From: Acidobacteriaceae bacterium | Lineage (GTDB): Bacteria; Acidobacteriota; Terriglobia; Terriglobales; Acidobacteriaceae | Assembly (NCBI GenBank): GCA_003134815.1 | Contig: PLCO01000057.1 | Span: 1-42,381 of the forward strand | Direction of reading: 5' to 3' | Length of the DNA stretch: 42,381 nucleotides | Shown here: one piece after another, positions 33,101 to 40,360 of the stretch | Layout: each line of letters opens with the position of its first letter | Numbering within the stretch: the stretch's first letter is position 1 | Notes under the pieces: generated by a model | What the model was told of the DNA's origin: nothing | Database searches by the model: none | The model's input: the letters and a program-made list of their open reading frames with translations, nothing else | Program-made: the position numbers and the translations under genes

Positions 33101-33623
33101 TGGGGCTAACGGAGCGTTGCGTAGCATCGCTGGCGGATGGCAGTGGACAGGCCTCTATTCCTTCCAGACCGGCGATCCGATGACCATACTCTCCGGATCT
33201 GACAATTCGCAGACCGGGAACGGCAATGATCGCGCCAACTACACCGGCCAGGCCGGTCAACTGGGCAACCTCGGCACTCCCACACCCTGCAATGCCAGCG
33301 TTACCCACTGCTTTGCCTGGTTCAACACCGGCAACTTCGCACAGCCGGCAACCGGTACCTTTGGTAACGTAGGCAAGGGAACCTACCGCGGCCCGAACCT
33401 CTGGGATATGGACACCGGCGTCTTGAAGAATATCTACCCGATTCCCTCGCATGAGAACCTCAGCTTCCAGTTGCGGGGCGAGTTCTTCAACCTCTTCAAC
33501 CATCCGCAGTGGGCCGATCCCAACTTGACCTTCAACAACGCCGCCTTTGGCACCATCCGCGGCACAATCGGAACCAATGCGGATTACCGCATTATCCAGC
33601 TCAGCCTGAAGATGAACTTCTAG
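30102..33623 (+). CDS. TonB-dependent receptor, Oar-like with carboxypeptidase-regulatory domain
   Basis: This is a 1173-residue outer-membrane protein. A signal peptide ends near residue 49 (SARAQGG). A carboxypeptidase-regulatory-like beta-sandwich follows (about 52-135: ITGTVSDPSGAVIAGAKVTV ... LPASTYSVAVETPGFKKW), then a plug-like domain (SRLVDIPLNGRNAADLTLMVPG, VLQEFSVQTNSFDAQYGANAGAVVNVVTKSGTN in pieces) and a long beta-barrel ending in LSLKMNF with the terminal Phe needed for barrel insertion. This architecture is expanded in Acidobacteriota and is tied to uptake of plant or microbial polymers. The ATG has GGAGG 6 bases upstream. Promoter, operator and terminator are all recognisable, so it is a single-gene unit beside the ROK regulator. 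Confidence 0.95.
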   Translation: MTGWKSLHEAGKRLRMNSNTLSKLLMIPCVALSILALVLIASPSARAQGGGNVAITGTVSDPSGAVIAGAKVTVTQLSTSLVHTDTTNSSGLFTFPSLPASTYSVAVETPGFKKWSQTVVMLADQVRNMDIRMEVGAQTQQVTVETSAVQVNTVNPTLGQVIEQSRLVDIPLNGRNAADLTLMVPGAISANANNAGALQGDTKQIPGADAIAVNGARPDQIAYNLDGGNNEDLMSNVNDPFPMPDVLQEFSVQTNSFDAQYGANAGAVVNVVTKSGTNQWHGGLFEFVRNRAFNGTNYFATAKDPLKRNQFGATLGGPIHKDTTFMEFGWQKTILRDINNATNAVIPTAANVTGDFSNYLTVGPTNPLSGGKTVVLQNPWYRQALTNNTNNIASLLDPVAVAMTKLLPISSASSSGFVTYGTPLKENFDEYLARVDQVFHGQNRLFGRAYFDKYVHAPTYDGKDILTDGPGSSITFFNIAVGYTWVISPSIVNNTIIDAIRSNSDRGQQGGPGGTVPDMKTFGSQDYQLPTAQSGIRSFAVSGDFTLGNFTDAHFIRNTGDLRDVLSWTKGKHQMTFGADLEMDQSNIRNTDLLNGSWSMNNDNSGLAMANFMMGYQNAFSQTSGNYSDSRENPLGFFAQDTWKMTHRLTMTLGVRYEPQQVMKEIRGRIQQFRPDAQAAGIHSSIIPSAPAGLFFIGDTYNNMGVPDRGETGDFNNIGPRVGIAWDPTGTGKMSIRAGGGLFYESRLPGLFLNDASISSPFSLRIDLIDCTSNTACPSGTLSSTIGGPNTGLVNPLASNPNFTNGFPQRFTLSQAPKNATFVANPALFSLQPGVSWHTPEVYDYNVTYEYQLRSDTVLHASYVGTRGTHLRQDQNLNPGIFGNGATEQLSRPYQPFTFIYENRNTGGNRYDGVQFDLEKRPAGGSGILSQITLLANYTYSKVTDYGLAENGGITDIGSSAGSNMSFYNSGQHNFETGPATFDHANRFVLSYVWDLPKLTGANGALRSIAGGWQWTGLYSFQTGDPMTILSGSDNSQTGNGNDRANYTGQAGQLGNLGTPTPCNASVTHCFAWFNTGNFAQPATGTFGNVGKGTYRGPNLWDMDTGVLKNIYPIPSHENLSFQLRGEFFNLFNHPQWADPNLTFNNAAFGTIRGTIGTNADYRIIQLSLKMNF

Positions 33624-33645
33624 CAGAAAGACAACCATCAACTGA

Positions 33646-33680
33646 GGGCGCGCCGCAATTCGGACGCGCCCTTTCTTTTT
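33646..33680 (+). terminator. Intrinsic terminator after the receptor gene
   Basis: GGGCGCGCCG and CGG-A-CGCGCCC pair with one bulged A around the loop CAATT, followed by TTTCTTTTT. It starts about 20 bases after the stop codon. Confidence 0.85.
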
Positions 33681-33814
33681 GCGCACAGCGCAGGCGGGCC
33701 CTCATTCGTGCGACTTAGTCCTCATGCCCTTGGAGCGCTGGTCTCGACGCTCATTCTCGCCGCATTCACATGCCTCTGGGCTGTTGCCGCTACACTTTTC
33801 TTTGGAGATGCATC

Positions 33815-35134
33815 ATGACTCTTCCTGCCAGACTGCGGCCAATTCTTTTCAGTCTTTCCGCCCTTCTTTTGTGCACCGCGCCGTTTGCGCAACAGTCTTT
33901 CGCACAAGCTTCCGTTCGGGACGCCAAACTGCAACTCGTCATCGTGCTCACCCGTCATGGCGTTCGATCACCGCTCACTGCGCAAGCCGACCTCGACAAA
34001 TTCTCAGCGACGCCCTGGCCCAAATGGGAGGTTGCACCCGGACTCCTCACAGCGCACGGCTATCAGTTAATGAAGCTGTTCGGCAACTGGGATCGGACGA
34101 AGTTCGCCGGCGAAGGCCTGCTCGCGCCCTCCGGTTGCGCCGACGCCGGCCACGTCACGATCGTGGCTGACACCGACCAGCGCACGCGCGAAACCGGCAA
34201 AGCTCTTTCCGAGGGGATGTTTCCGGATTGCAATATCGAGGTTCATTCGCGCCCTGATGGCGTGCCCGATCCCCTTTTCAGCCCGCGGAATGCCGGCGTC
34301 GGCCATCCAGATCCGACTCTTGCCGCGGCAGCAATCACTGGGCGCATCGGCGGCGACCCCGCCAACCTGACCGAAACCTACCGTCCGCAGTTGGCTGCAC
34401 TTGATCGCATTTTGTCCGGTTGCGGTCACTTGCCGCCGAATCCGCGGCGCACATCGATCCTTGAAACTCCCGCCAGCCTTAAGCCTGGAACAGCCGATTC
34501 TCCCGTCGCGGCAAGCGGCCAGTTCTTCACCGCTTCAACTCTGGCAGAGAACCTCCTCCTCGAGTACACGCAAGGCATGAGCGACGCCAACACCGGATGG
34601 GGATGCCTCGACGGAGCGAACTTGCGCTTCGTGATGCAGGCCAACATTGCGGCGTGGAACTATCAAGATCGCACGCCCACCATCGCACGCACGTACGCCT
34701 CGAATCTGCTCGACCATATTCGCCGGACAATGGAGCAAAGTGTGACCGGCAAGGTCGCTCCCGGTGCGCTCGGCAAGCCCGGCGATCATCTCGTTATCCT
34801 TGTCGGCCATGACACCAACATTGTCACACTCGCCGGCGCGCTCGGAATCGACTGGATTGAAGACGGACGCGTGGACGATTCACCCCCAGGCGGCGCATTG
34901 GTCTTCGAACTTTGGCGTTCGCCAAAGTCCGGGCCCTACGTGCGCGTCGCATTCACCGCGCAAACTCTCGAACAGATGCGCAACACGGAGCCGCTCACTC
35001 CCGCGAACCCGCCCGCCGAGGCGCCCATATTCGTCCCTGCATGCAGCCGCTCCGATCTCTCCTGCACCTGGGATGGTTTTTCCGCTGCACTGCGTCAGGC
35101 CACCGATCCGGCCTACGTCACCGCGCTGCCGTGA
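33815..35134 (+). CDS. Histidine acid phosphatase (AppA/phytase-like), exported
   Basis: This is a 439-residue periplasmic phosphomonoesterase. The signal peptide ends near residue 31 (QQSFAQA). The catalytic RHGxRxP motif is Arg47-His48-Gly-Val-Arg51-Ser-Pro53 in VIVLTRHGVRSPL. The proton-donor HD pair is His332-Asp333 in LVGHDTNI. The DTDQRTRETG segment near residue 117 is also typical. Length and layout match the E. coli AppA/Agp group (phytase and glucose-1-phosphatase), which hydrolyse phytate or sugar phosphates. The ATG at 33815 has GGAG 7 bases upstream; an earlier ATG at 33770 would spoil the signal peptide. It is closed by its own terminator. Confidence 0.92.
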   Translation: MTLPARLRPILFSLSALLLCTAPFAQQSFAQASVRDAKLQLVIVLTRHGVRSPLTAQADLDKFSATPWPKWEVAPGLLTAHGYQLMKLFGNWDRTKFAGEGLLAPSGCADAGHVTIVADTDQRTRETGKALSEGMFPDCNIEVHSRPDGVPDPLFSPRNAGVGHPDPTLAAAAITGRIGGDPANLTETYRPQLAALDRILSGCGHLPPNPRRTSILETPASLKPGTADSPVAASGQFFTASTLAENLLLEYTQGMSDANTGWGCLDGANLRFVMQANIAAWNYQDRTPTIARTYASNLLDHIRRTMEQSVTGKVAPGALGKPGDHLVILVGHDTNIVTLAGALGIDWIEDGRVDDSPPGGALVFELWRSPKSGPYVRVAFTAQTLEQMRNTEPLTPANPPAEAPIFVPACSRSDLSCTWDGFSAALRQATDPAYVTALP

Positions 35135-35161
35135 TATCGTTTCCGGCGTATAAAATGGCCC

Positions 35162-35184
35162 CGCGAATTGGTTCGCGTTTTTTT
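35162..35184 (+). terminator. Strong intrinsic terminator between phosphatase and GH105 genes
   Basis: CGCGAA, loop TTGG and TTCGCG form a perfect 6-bp stem followed by seven Ts (35178-35184). It lies 28 bases after the phosphatase stop and only 11 bases before the GH105 start. A TATAAA box at 35149-35154 just upstream raises the possibility that it also acts on a GH105 leader. Confidence 0.85.
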
Positions 35185-35195
35185 CGGGAGCACAA

Positions 35196-36311
35196 ATGAA
35201 CGCCCTGTCGAAGTTTGCCGCCTTGAGCTTATTCGTTCCGGTCGCAGTCACTACTGTCTACGCGCAACAGGACTATTTCAGCAATTGGCCCGCCGGCCGC
35301 TCGCCGCTGGAAGTGGGAAAAGCGCTCGCCGAGCATTTCGTTACCAGCCCACACCAGCACAGCCCGGGCACTATCTTTTATGGCGAGGTCGGCACATGGT
35401 ACGGCGCGCTCACTTTTGCGGAGCTGACGCACGACACCGATTTGCGCGATCGCCTGATCAGGAAATTCGATCCGCTCATGCCCGGTGGCGCAGAGGCTGC
35501 ACTCGTCCCCATGCGCGACCACGTCGATGACTCCATCTTCGGCACTGTGCCGCTCGAAATCTACATGCAGATCAAGCACACGCAGAGCGAGGGCGCCCAA
35601 ATCGAGGCCAGGAAGTATCTCGACTACGGCATCGGGTTTGCGGACCGGCAATGGGAAAATCCGCAGCCTGACGGCCTATCGCACGAGACTCGCTACTGGA
35701 TCGACGATATGTACATGCTCACCATCCTGCAGTTGCAGGCTTGGCGCGCCACCGGAGACAAAAAGTATCTCGACCGCGACGCCAATGAGATGGTCGCTTA
35801 CCTCGACAAGCTTCAGCAGCCCAACGGCCTCTTCTATCACGCGCCCGATGTTCCGTTCTTCTGGGGCCGCGGCGATGGATGGGTAGCCGCCGGCATGACG
35901 GAGATGCTGCGCGATCTGCCCGCGGATCATCCGCAGCGCGCGCGCATTATGGCCGGCTACAAACTGATGATGGCCGCGCTCCTGAAATATCAGGCGCCCG
36001 ACGGCATGTGGCGTCAGCTCATCGATCACGATGAGGCGTGGGAAGAATCTTCGAACTCCGGCATGTTCACCTTCGCGCTGATCACCGGCGTCAAAAATGG
36101 CTGGCTCGACGCGGCCACTTACGGCCCCGCCGCGCGCAAGGGGTGGATCGCGGTCACCGGCTTCATCGACCAGAACAACGACATGACCAGCGTCTGCGAG
36201 GGCACCGGCAAGCTCAACAGTCTCGATTATTATCTGCAGCGCAAGCGCAGAACTGGCGACTTCCACGGCCAGGAGCCGGTGCTCTGGGCCGCATCAGCGC
36301 TGCTACGGTGA
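35196..36311 (+). CDS. GH105-type unsaturated glycuronyl/rhamnogalacturonyl hydrolase, exported
   Basis: This 371-residue enzyme has an (alpha/alpha)6 barrel. The signal peptide ends at about residue 23 (TVYAQ). The catalytic aspartate is in YWIDDMYMLTILQ (Asp170/Asp171), and WGRGDGWVA, SSNSGMFTFAL and GDFHGQEPVLWAASALL are conserved parts of the family. GH88/GH105 enzymes remove the unsaturated uronyl residue left by polysaccharide lyases acting on pectin or similar polymers. No lyase gene is in the window. GGGAG before the ATG supports the start. The periplasmic location is less usual, since several characterised GH105 enzymes are cytoplasmic. Confidence 0.92.
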   Translation: MNALSKFAALSLFVPVAVTTVYAQQDYFSNWPAGRSPLEVGKALAEHFVTSPHQHSPGTIFYGEVGTWYGALTFAELTHDTDLRDRLIRKFDPLMPGGAEAALVPMRDHVDDSIFGTVPLEIYMQIKHTQSEGAQIEARKYLDYGIGFADRQWENPQPDGLSHETRYWIDDMYMLTILQLQAWRATGDKKYLDRDANEMVAYLDKLQQPNGLFYHAPDVPFFWGRGDGWVAAGMTEMLRDLPADHPQRARIMAGYKLMMAALLKYQAPDGMWRQLIDHDEAWEESSNSGMFTFALITGVKNGWLDAATYGPAARKGWIAVTGFIDQNNDMTSVCEGTGKLNSLDYYLQRKRRTGDFHGQEPVLWAASALLR

Positions 36312-36401
36312 TTCGCGCCGCGTCGTAGTCGTCGTTGATGAAGTGCTGATCCGTTGACTGGCTTTCGCGCGACAGTCCATCCCTACGCATAGAGCGGCTT
36401 G

Positions 36402-36439
36402 TTCTGTTCCCTGCTCCCTATTCCCTGTTCCCTGCTTTT
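36402..36439. repeat. Heptamer array, TCCCTNN type (about 5 units)
   Basis: Units TGTTCCC, TGCTCCC, TATTCCC, TGTTCCC and a partial TGCTTTT follow each other; in the other phase they read TCCCTGC, TCCCTAT, TCCCTGT. They end next to the stop codon of the rlpA-like gene (36441-36443), just as the arrays at 2444-2464 and 1806-1833 end at truB and gcvH. Confidence 0.8.
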
Positions 36440-36440
36440 C

Positions 36441-37394
36441 TCAATCCAGCCTCGTCAAATACGCATTGCCTTCCACTGGTTGCAAATGGCGCGCGATTTG
36501 TTCGGCGCTTGCCCGATCGTCACCCTGCGGCCGGATGCGCACCCAGAAGTTCTTCTCGCCGGGAAACTCAATCACGTTCGCTCCCGGATAGTCGTTGAGC
36601 AACTCCGCCTTCAACGCAATCGCGTCATCCTCGTCATGGAACGCGCCGATCTGCACGCACCAGCGCCCACCCGTTGCAATTGGCTTAGGCGTTTCGTACA
36701 CATCCATGCGCACCATCGCCATGCCCACACGATAAACACCCACTGCTTTGGCCGAAGCAATCGTCAGGTCGAGCATCCTGCCTTCAACAAACGGACCGCG
36801 GTCGGTGATCCGCATCGCGCTCGATTCGCCGGTCTTCATGTTGGTCACCACCACCAGCGATCCCATGGGCAGCGTGCGATGCGCGGCTGTCATCGCATCG
36901 TCGTCAAATACTTGCCCATTTGCGGCGCGGCGACCCTTGTAAGGCGCCGTGTACCAGGTAGCGTAGCCAACCTCGCTGAGAACCGGCTTGTGCGTCGCAA
37001 CAAATGTGAGATCGTCGTCGTCGATCCCTCCCGGCGGCGCCGGTGTTATCGGAATCCTCGCGGGTGCCGATGCAATTGGGGCCGCGGGCGCAGGCTCAGC
37101 CTCCGGCGGCAACGCCTGCGGCGGAACTACGCGCGTATTCTCACGGTGCTTGCAGCCACTCACGCTCAACAACAAACCGGCCAGCAAAGCCGCGAACACG
37201 GCAGCCCTTAGAATTTTCGAAAATCGACCTGCCGAGAACAGAACTCCCGCGAGCCGACCTGCTGAAAACCGACCCGCCGAAAACGGACCTGCCGTGAAAT
37301 GAACGGCGACCCACGGAACCGCCCCGCGCCAAATCCGTCCGCGCCTGCCTGCATCGGCCCGCACATCCGTGCCCTGCAACTCGCCTCCGCTCAA
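36441..37394 (-). CDS. rlpA: RlpA-like septal/cell-wall lipoprotein (DPBB + SPOR)
   Basis: The C-terminal 230 residues are clear: a double-psi beta-barrel with GYATWYTAPYKGRRAANGQVF, TAAHRTLPMGSLVVVTN and ITDRGPFVEGRMLDL (about residues 142-215), then a SPOR domain (WCVQIGAFHDEDDA to the end) that binds denuded glycan at the septum. RlpA-type proteins are lytic transglycosylases. A lipobox SVSGC is at about residue 80, so it is probably lipidated. The N-terminal 60 residues are odd: they come from a 15-bp DNA repeat and read FTAGP-FSAGR-FSAGR-LAGVL-FSAGR. The first codon is TTG at 37394; a GTG at 37364 or a GTG near 37187 are alternatives. It overlaps the preceding gene by 4 bases. Confidence 0.85.
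   Translation of the reverse strand: MSGGELQGTDVRADAGRRGRIWRGAVPWVAVHFTAGPFSAGRFSAGRLAGVLFSAGRFSKILRAAVFAALLAGLLLSVSGCKHRENTRVVPPQALPPEAEPAPAAPIASAPARIPITPAPPGGIDDDDLTFVATHKPVLSEVGYATWYTAPYKGRRAANGQVFDDDAMTAAHRTLPMGSLVVVTNMKTGESSAMRITDRGPFVEGRMLDLTIASAKAVGVYRVGMAMVRMDVYETPKPIATGGRWCVQIGAFHDEDDAIALKAELLNDYPGANVIEFPGEKNFWVRIRPQGDDRASAEQIARHLQPVEGNAYLTRLD
37219..37293. repeat. Five 15-bp tandem repeats at the rlpA-like 5' end
   Basis: Units at 37219, 37234, 37249, 37264 and 37279 follow the pattern GAAAACCGACCTGCC with changes; a sixth weak unit follows. In the minus frame each gives a five-residue FSAGR-like peptide. Confidence 0.75.
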
Positions 37395-37699
37395 GAGCGC
37401 GGCTCCCCATCCGAATTGTTCGGCTGCGAGCTCGCCTGCCCCGGCGTCTGCCCCGGCGTCTGACCGCCGGGCTGGCTCGCCGCCGCACCGCCTTGCCGCT
37501 CAAAGCGGTCGGCCAGTGTGCGCAGCGTATCGGCAGTCATGCGCATGGCGCTGATCGACTCCTTGCGAACCTGCGGAATCACAGCGTCGTTCACATAAGT
37601 AATCGCGTGGCGCAACTCCATCTCGATCAGCTCAATCGCTTCGTCAATCCGCTGGCCCACGGTTCTCGGGCCATATCCCGGTGTATTTGGTGCGCTCAT
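37391..37699 (-). CDS. Small helical protein of unknown function with Gln/Gly/Pro tail
   Basis: This 102-residue protein starts at an ATG with AAAGGA 8 bases upstream, a good site. Residues 13-68 are predicted helical and charged (RIDEAIELIEMELRHAITYV, then VRKESISAMRMTADTLRTLADRFERQ in the next helix). The tail is a low-complexity repeat built from GGQTPGQTPGQ. There is no signal peptide or membrane segment, and I do not recognise it. It overlaps the rlpA-like gene by 4 bases, so the two are translated together, which points to a cell-envelope or division role by association only. Confidence 0.7.
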   Translation of the reverse strand: MSAPNTPGYGPRTVGQRIDEAIELIEMELRHAITYVNDAVIPQVRKESISAMRMTADTLRTLADRFERQGGAAASQPGGQTPGQTPGQASSQPNNSDGEPRS

Positions 37700-38146
37700 A
37701 TTGATAAATCCTTTCGCCAGCAGGCAGGTCCCCTCGCGACTCGATTCGACAAGCCCTTTCGCGACTCAATATGTCCCTTCGCGAATAGCCTGTTCAAAGT
37801 CTGCGCGACCCAGCCCGCCGCGTCAATGTCTCCGCGTCCATCGGGCACCGCCGGAATCACTATAGACGCAAGCGTACCGCTTTCGCATGATCACTTTAGA
37901 TGACAAATGGACGGGATGCGGCTTCTCTCCCGCATGGCTTCGCCGGCCGCTCATCTTCAGCATGCCTCTCTTCGCTCTGGCGCTATTCCATTGCGCCTGC
38001 GAATATGCCGGCGTTCAAGGCCACGCCACCGAAACTCGCTCATCAAAGGTGCATGTGCCCGGGCATGAAAACCTGACCCCTGACCACAAATTCATTCGGC
38101 CGCAGAACGCAATCGAGGGTCAATCCCAGTTGCTGTCCGTACTCTT
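37700..38146. other. Intergenic region without a supported gene
   Basis: The left part (37715-37790) has three imperfect copies of CCCTTTCGCGACTC-like sequence. An 89-codon frame at 37887-38156 exists but has no ribosome site, no family match and overlaps the end of the minus-strand gene, so I do not call it. No promoter or terminator stands out. Confidence 0.6.
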
Positions 38147-38893
38147 TCACTTCTGAATTGCGGTCAAGTTCTTTGTATGAAGAAAGTTTTCATCATTGGT
38201 AAGGACCTGTAGGTTGATCTGATCGGCCGCGTACTCCTTCTCCGCCTCGCTCACACAACCCGTCGGCTTAGTGAGGGGGGCGAATTCAGAATCCGGTCGC
38301 TTGTCCGAAGATGGCGCGCCTCCGCTGTCGGCGCGAACCCCTCCCACTGTGTACATCTGACAATCGAGTTTGGCTAGGGTGTACTTGAGTTGCACATCGA
38401 CGTTTTTCTTCTTGAGATCGATGAGCGCCTTGTAGTGGCGAAGGTTCTCTTGTTTTTCTTGAGGCGTCTGACCCGTAACATTGCATTGGTCCCTGGCGGC
38501 CCCTGCGTCGATCTCGGCCTTCTGGCGATTGGCGTCATTTTCTTCACGGCGTTTCTGGATGGTTGTCTCTGCGTTTTGAAATAACTTCTGCGCCCTATCC
38601 ATGCAGGCGCCCGGCGTGGGATCGACTTTGCAGCGCAGTTTAGCGTTCTCGTAATCGTGGTTGGCCTGCGCTAACCGATCCTTGAGGCCGGCTTCGACGC
38701 TTTCGTACTGGGCAACCTGGGCCTGTGAAAGGTTGCCGTCGGGAACGGTCGCGCATGATCCGGCGTCGGCACTTTGGGCTGCGGCGGCAAACTGATTGTT
38801 GTGCGCGGAAAAGCAGACGACACTCAAAACCAGCGTGAGCATCAGCAACGAGATAGACGCCGACCGTGTGTGCGATTGCGAGTGATTCCTCAT
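38147..38893 (-). CDS. Exported coiled-coil protein with six cysteines, unknown function
   Basis: This is a 248-residue protein. The ATG at 38893 has a perfect AGGAGGAG directly upstream. A signal peptide (about residues 1-38, SISLLMLTLVLSVVCFSAH core) predicts export. The mature part is mostly helical and charged: QAQVAQYESVEAGLKDRLAQ and FQNAETTIQKRREENDANRQ look like coiled coils. Six cysteines in the mature chain (in GSCAT, KLRCK, GACMD, DQCNV, LDCQM, TGCVS) could form three disulfides. I do not recognise the family. It stands alone between the rlpA unit and the low-GC cassette. Confidence 0.75.
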   Translation of the reverse strand: MRNHSQSHTRSASISLLMLTLVLSVVCFSAHNNQFAAAAQSADAGSCATVPDGNLSQAQVAQYESVEAGLKDRLAQANHDYENAKLRCKVDPTPGACMDRAQKLFQNAETTIQKRREENDANRQKAEIDAGAARDQCNVTGQTPQEKQENLRHYKALIDLKKKNVDVQLKYTLAKLDCQMYTVGGVRADSGGAPSSDKRPDSEFAPLTKPTGCVSEAEKEYAADQINLQVLTNDENFLHTKNLTAIQK

Positions 38894-39045
38894 TTCTCCT
38901 CCTCGATGCCTGCGCCTCGCCAAGCGACGGTCCTCGTGCTACCAGAGATTTCGCCTCCCCGGCGCGTGGTTTCAGAGTGTCGCGCGGTTCCAAAAGGCGC
39001 CCCAATTGAAGTTAAGTTGAGGAACGTCCCGCCTGTCGCCAGGCT

Positions 39046-39558
39046 TCAGGCAGAGGTCTCAGGATCAAGTGATGTAGAGAGACTAAAGCCAATAGGCGGT
39101 CTTTCGTTCGTCGCATTCTCGAAGCCGCTCTTGAGGCTCTCCATGGCTTCAGGAATTAGTGTGTCTCCCCAACCATTTGAGTGTAGTTTGACGGTCTGTG
39201 GCTTCAATTCACCAAACGTCAGCTTGGAACTAGCTTCGTTAATTGCTTTCAAGCGAACGGTGAACGCAACTTTGGCATAGGAACCCATGGCAGAATGACC
39301 AAGCGAGATTGACACTCCGACTCCCCATTCCCCTGTGTCCCTGTAGTGATGACACGCTTGGTAAAAGGAGAACACTTCGTCCGCTCTGGCGATGTAAATC
39401 TGTAGATCATTATCCCAACGCAGATACCGAACCTTATCCTCAGGTATGCCACAATGCTTGACGAAGCGTCTGATGACAGACTCCAAGTCTGCTTTCAAGC
39501 GCTCCTGACGATTCACCCAAGCCCGCGAAACGGCAACAAGTTCTTCATAGTAGCTCAT
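39046..39558 (-). CDS. Unknown cytoplasmic protein, second gene of a low-GC pair
   Basis: This 170-residue protein has GGAGGGAG 8 bases before its ATG. It starts 4 bases after the stop of the membrane-protein gene (39563), so they form an operon. It has no signal peptide or membrane helix. The first 40 residues are helical (YYEELVAVSRAWVNRQERLK), and the rest is predicted mixed alpha/beta with many aromatic residues (DNDLQIYIARADEVFSFYQ, WGVGVSISLG). I do not recognise it. The region is lower in GC and uses more A/T-ending codons than the neighbours, which suggests transfer. Confidence 0.7.
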   Translation of the reverse strand: MSYYEELVAVSRAWVNRQERLKADLESVIRRFVKHCGIPEDKVRYLRWDNDLQIYIARADEVFSFYQACHHYRDTGEWGVGVSISLGHSAMGSYAKVAFTVRLKAINEASSKLTFGELKPQTVKLHSNGWGDTLIPEAMESLKSGFENATNERPPIGFSLSTSLDPETSA

Positions 39559-39562
39559 GATT

Positions 39563-40360
39563 TCAACTCCCTCCGCCGTAGACTGCCTTCCATTTCAGAA
39601 ACTGCGCGTTGTTCGTTTGAATTGATCCTTGTGGGATCTGAAGAGTCATCACTTCAAATTTGTGGCTCGCGTCGAATGAGTCTCTGAGAGTGAGGACGTA
39701 GTCACTTACGGGCATCAAGTAAAGGCTCTCTTTATCCCAATCCATGTTTGCGTCTTCAAACGTGAAGATGAAGAATCCGTCCTTGGTGATTCCTCGCTTG
39801 AGAGGATCATTGCCATTCACTGCTGCCGAAAGCCTTGGAAACGCTGACAACGTATTGCCAAAGACCTCTGTGAGCGTTTCGTTTCCGAGCTTGAAGTTGC
39901 TCACATGCTCTATGGCGTTCCCTTTAATCGTGAAGTCATCGCCAACTCCGGTATACCGCTGACCACCTACCGTCAGCGAGAGGGTGCCGTCTTTGATGAG
40001 CGTCTCAGTGTCGGTCAAATTCGTGATGCTCAAATAAGCGTAGAAATGAAGCAGCAGTTTCTTTGTGTTTGGTTTTACAGATGTGTCAAAGAACACTGCT
40101 TTTTGTTCAATCTTGAGTCGTGGCGTGAGATTCTTTGATACTTCGCTCAGATAGGCCTCGTGTTCGTTTGTCCATGCACGATAGCCACCAAAGATAAGCG
40201 CGAGGACAGCGGCACCTACCAGCCAGTAGACAGGCACGTTCTCGCCCTTCACATGCTCAACTACCGCAATAATAAGGAGAGCAAGGGCTAGAAAGGCGCC
40301 GGTGAGGCCAGCGACACCCGCCGATTTTATGAAGCGCAAAAACCGCAAACCATTACTCAT
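39563..40360 (-). CDS. Unknown protein with two N-terminal membrane helices, first gene of a low-GC pair
   Basis: This is a 265-residue protein from the ATG at 40360, with AGGG 9 bases upstream. An in-frame extension to 40561 gives only low-complexity Gly/Arg/Trp residues and is not used. Two membrane helices lie at about residues 15-35 and 43-62 with a short loop, followed by a Trp/Glu-rich linker (YRAWTNEHEAYLSEVSKNL) and a cytoplasmic, mainly beta C-terminal domain of about 190 residues (LLLHFYAYLSITNLTDTETL, VGGQRYTGVGDDFTIKG). This layout occurs in many uncharacterised accessory proteins. No catalytic motif is visible. Confidence 0.75.
   Translation of the reverse strand: MSNGLRFLRFIKSAGVAGLTGAFLALALLIIAVVEHVKGENVPVYWLVGAAVLALIFGGYRAWTNEHEAYLSEVSKNLTPRLKIEQKAVFFDTSVKPNTKKLLLHFYAYLSITNLTDTETLIKDGTLSLTVGGQRYTGVGDDFTIKGNAIEHVSNFKLGNETLTEVFGNTLSAFPRLSAAVNGNDPLKRGITKDGFFIFTFEDANMDWDKESLYLMPVSDYVLTLRDSFDASHKFEVMTLQIPQGSIQTNNAQFLKWKAVYGGGS

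Noticed and set aside
37887..38156. 89-codon plus-strand frame before the exported coiled-coil gene
   Set aside because: No ribosome site or conserved pattern; overlaps the convergent gene end. Could still be a small exported protein, but the support is too weak.
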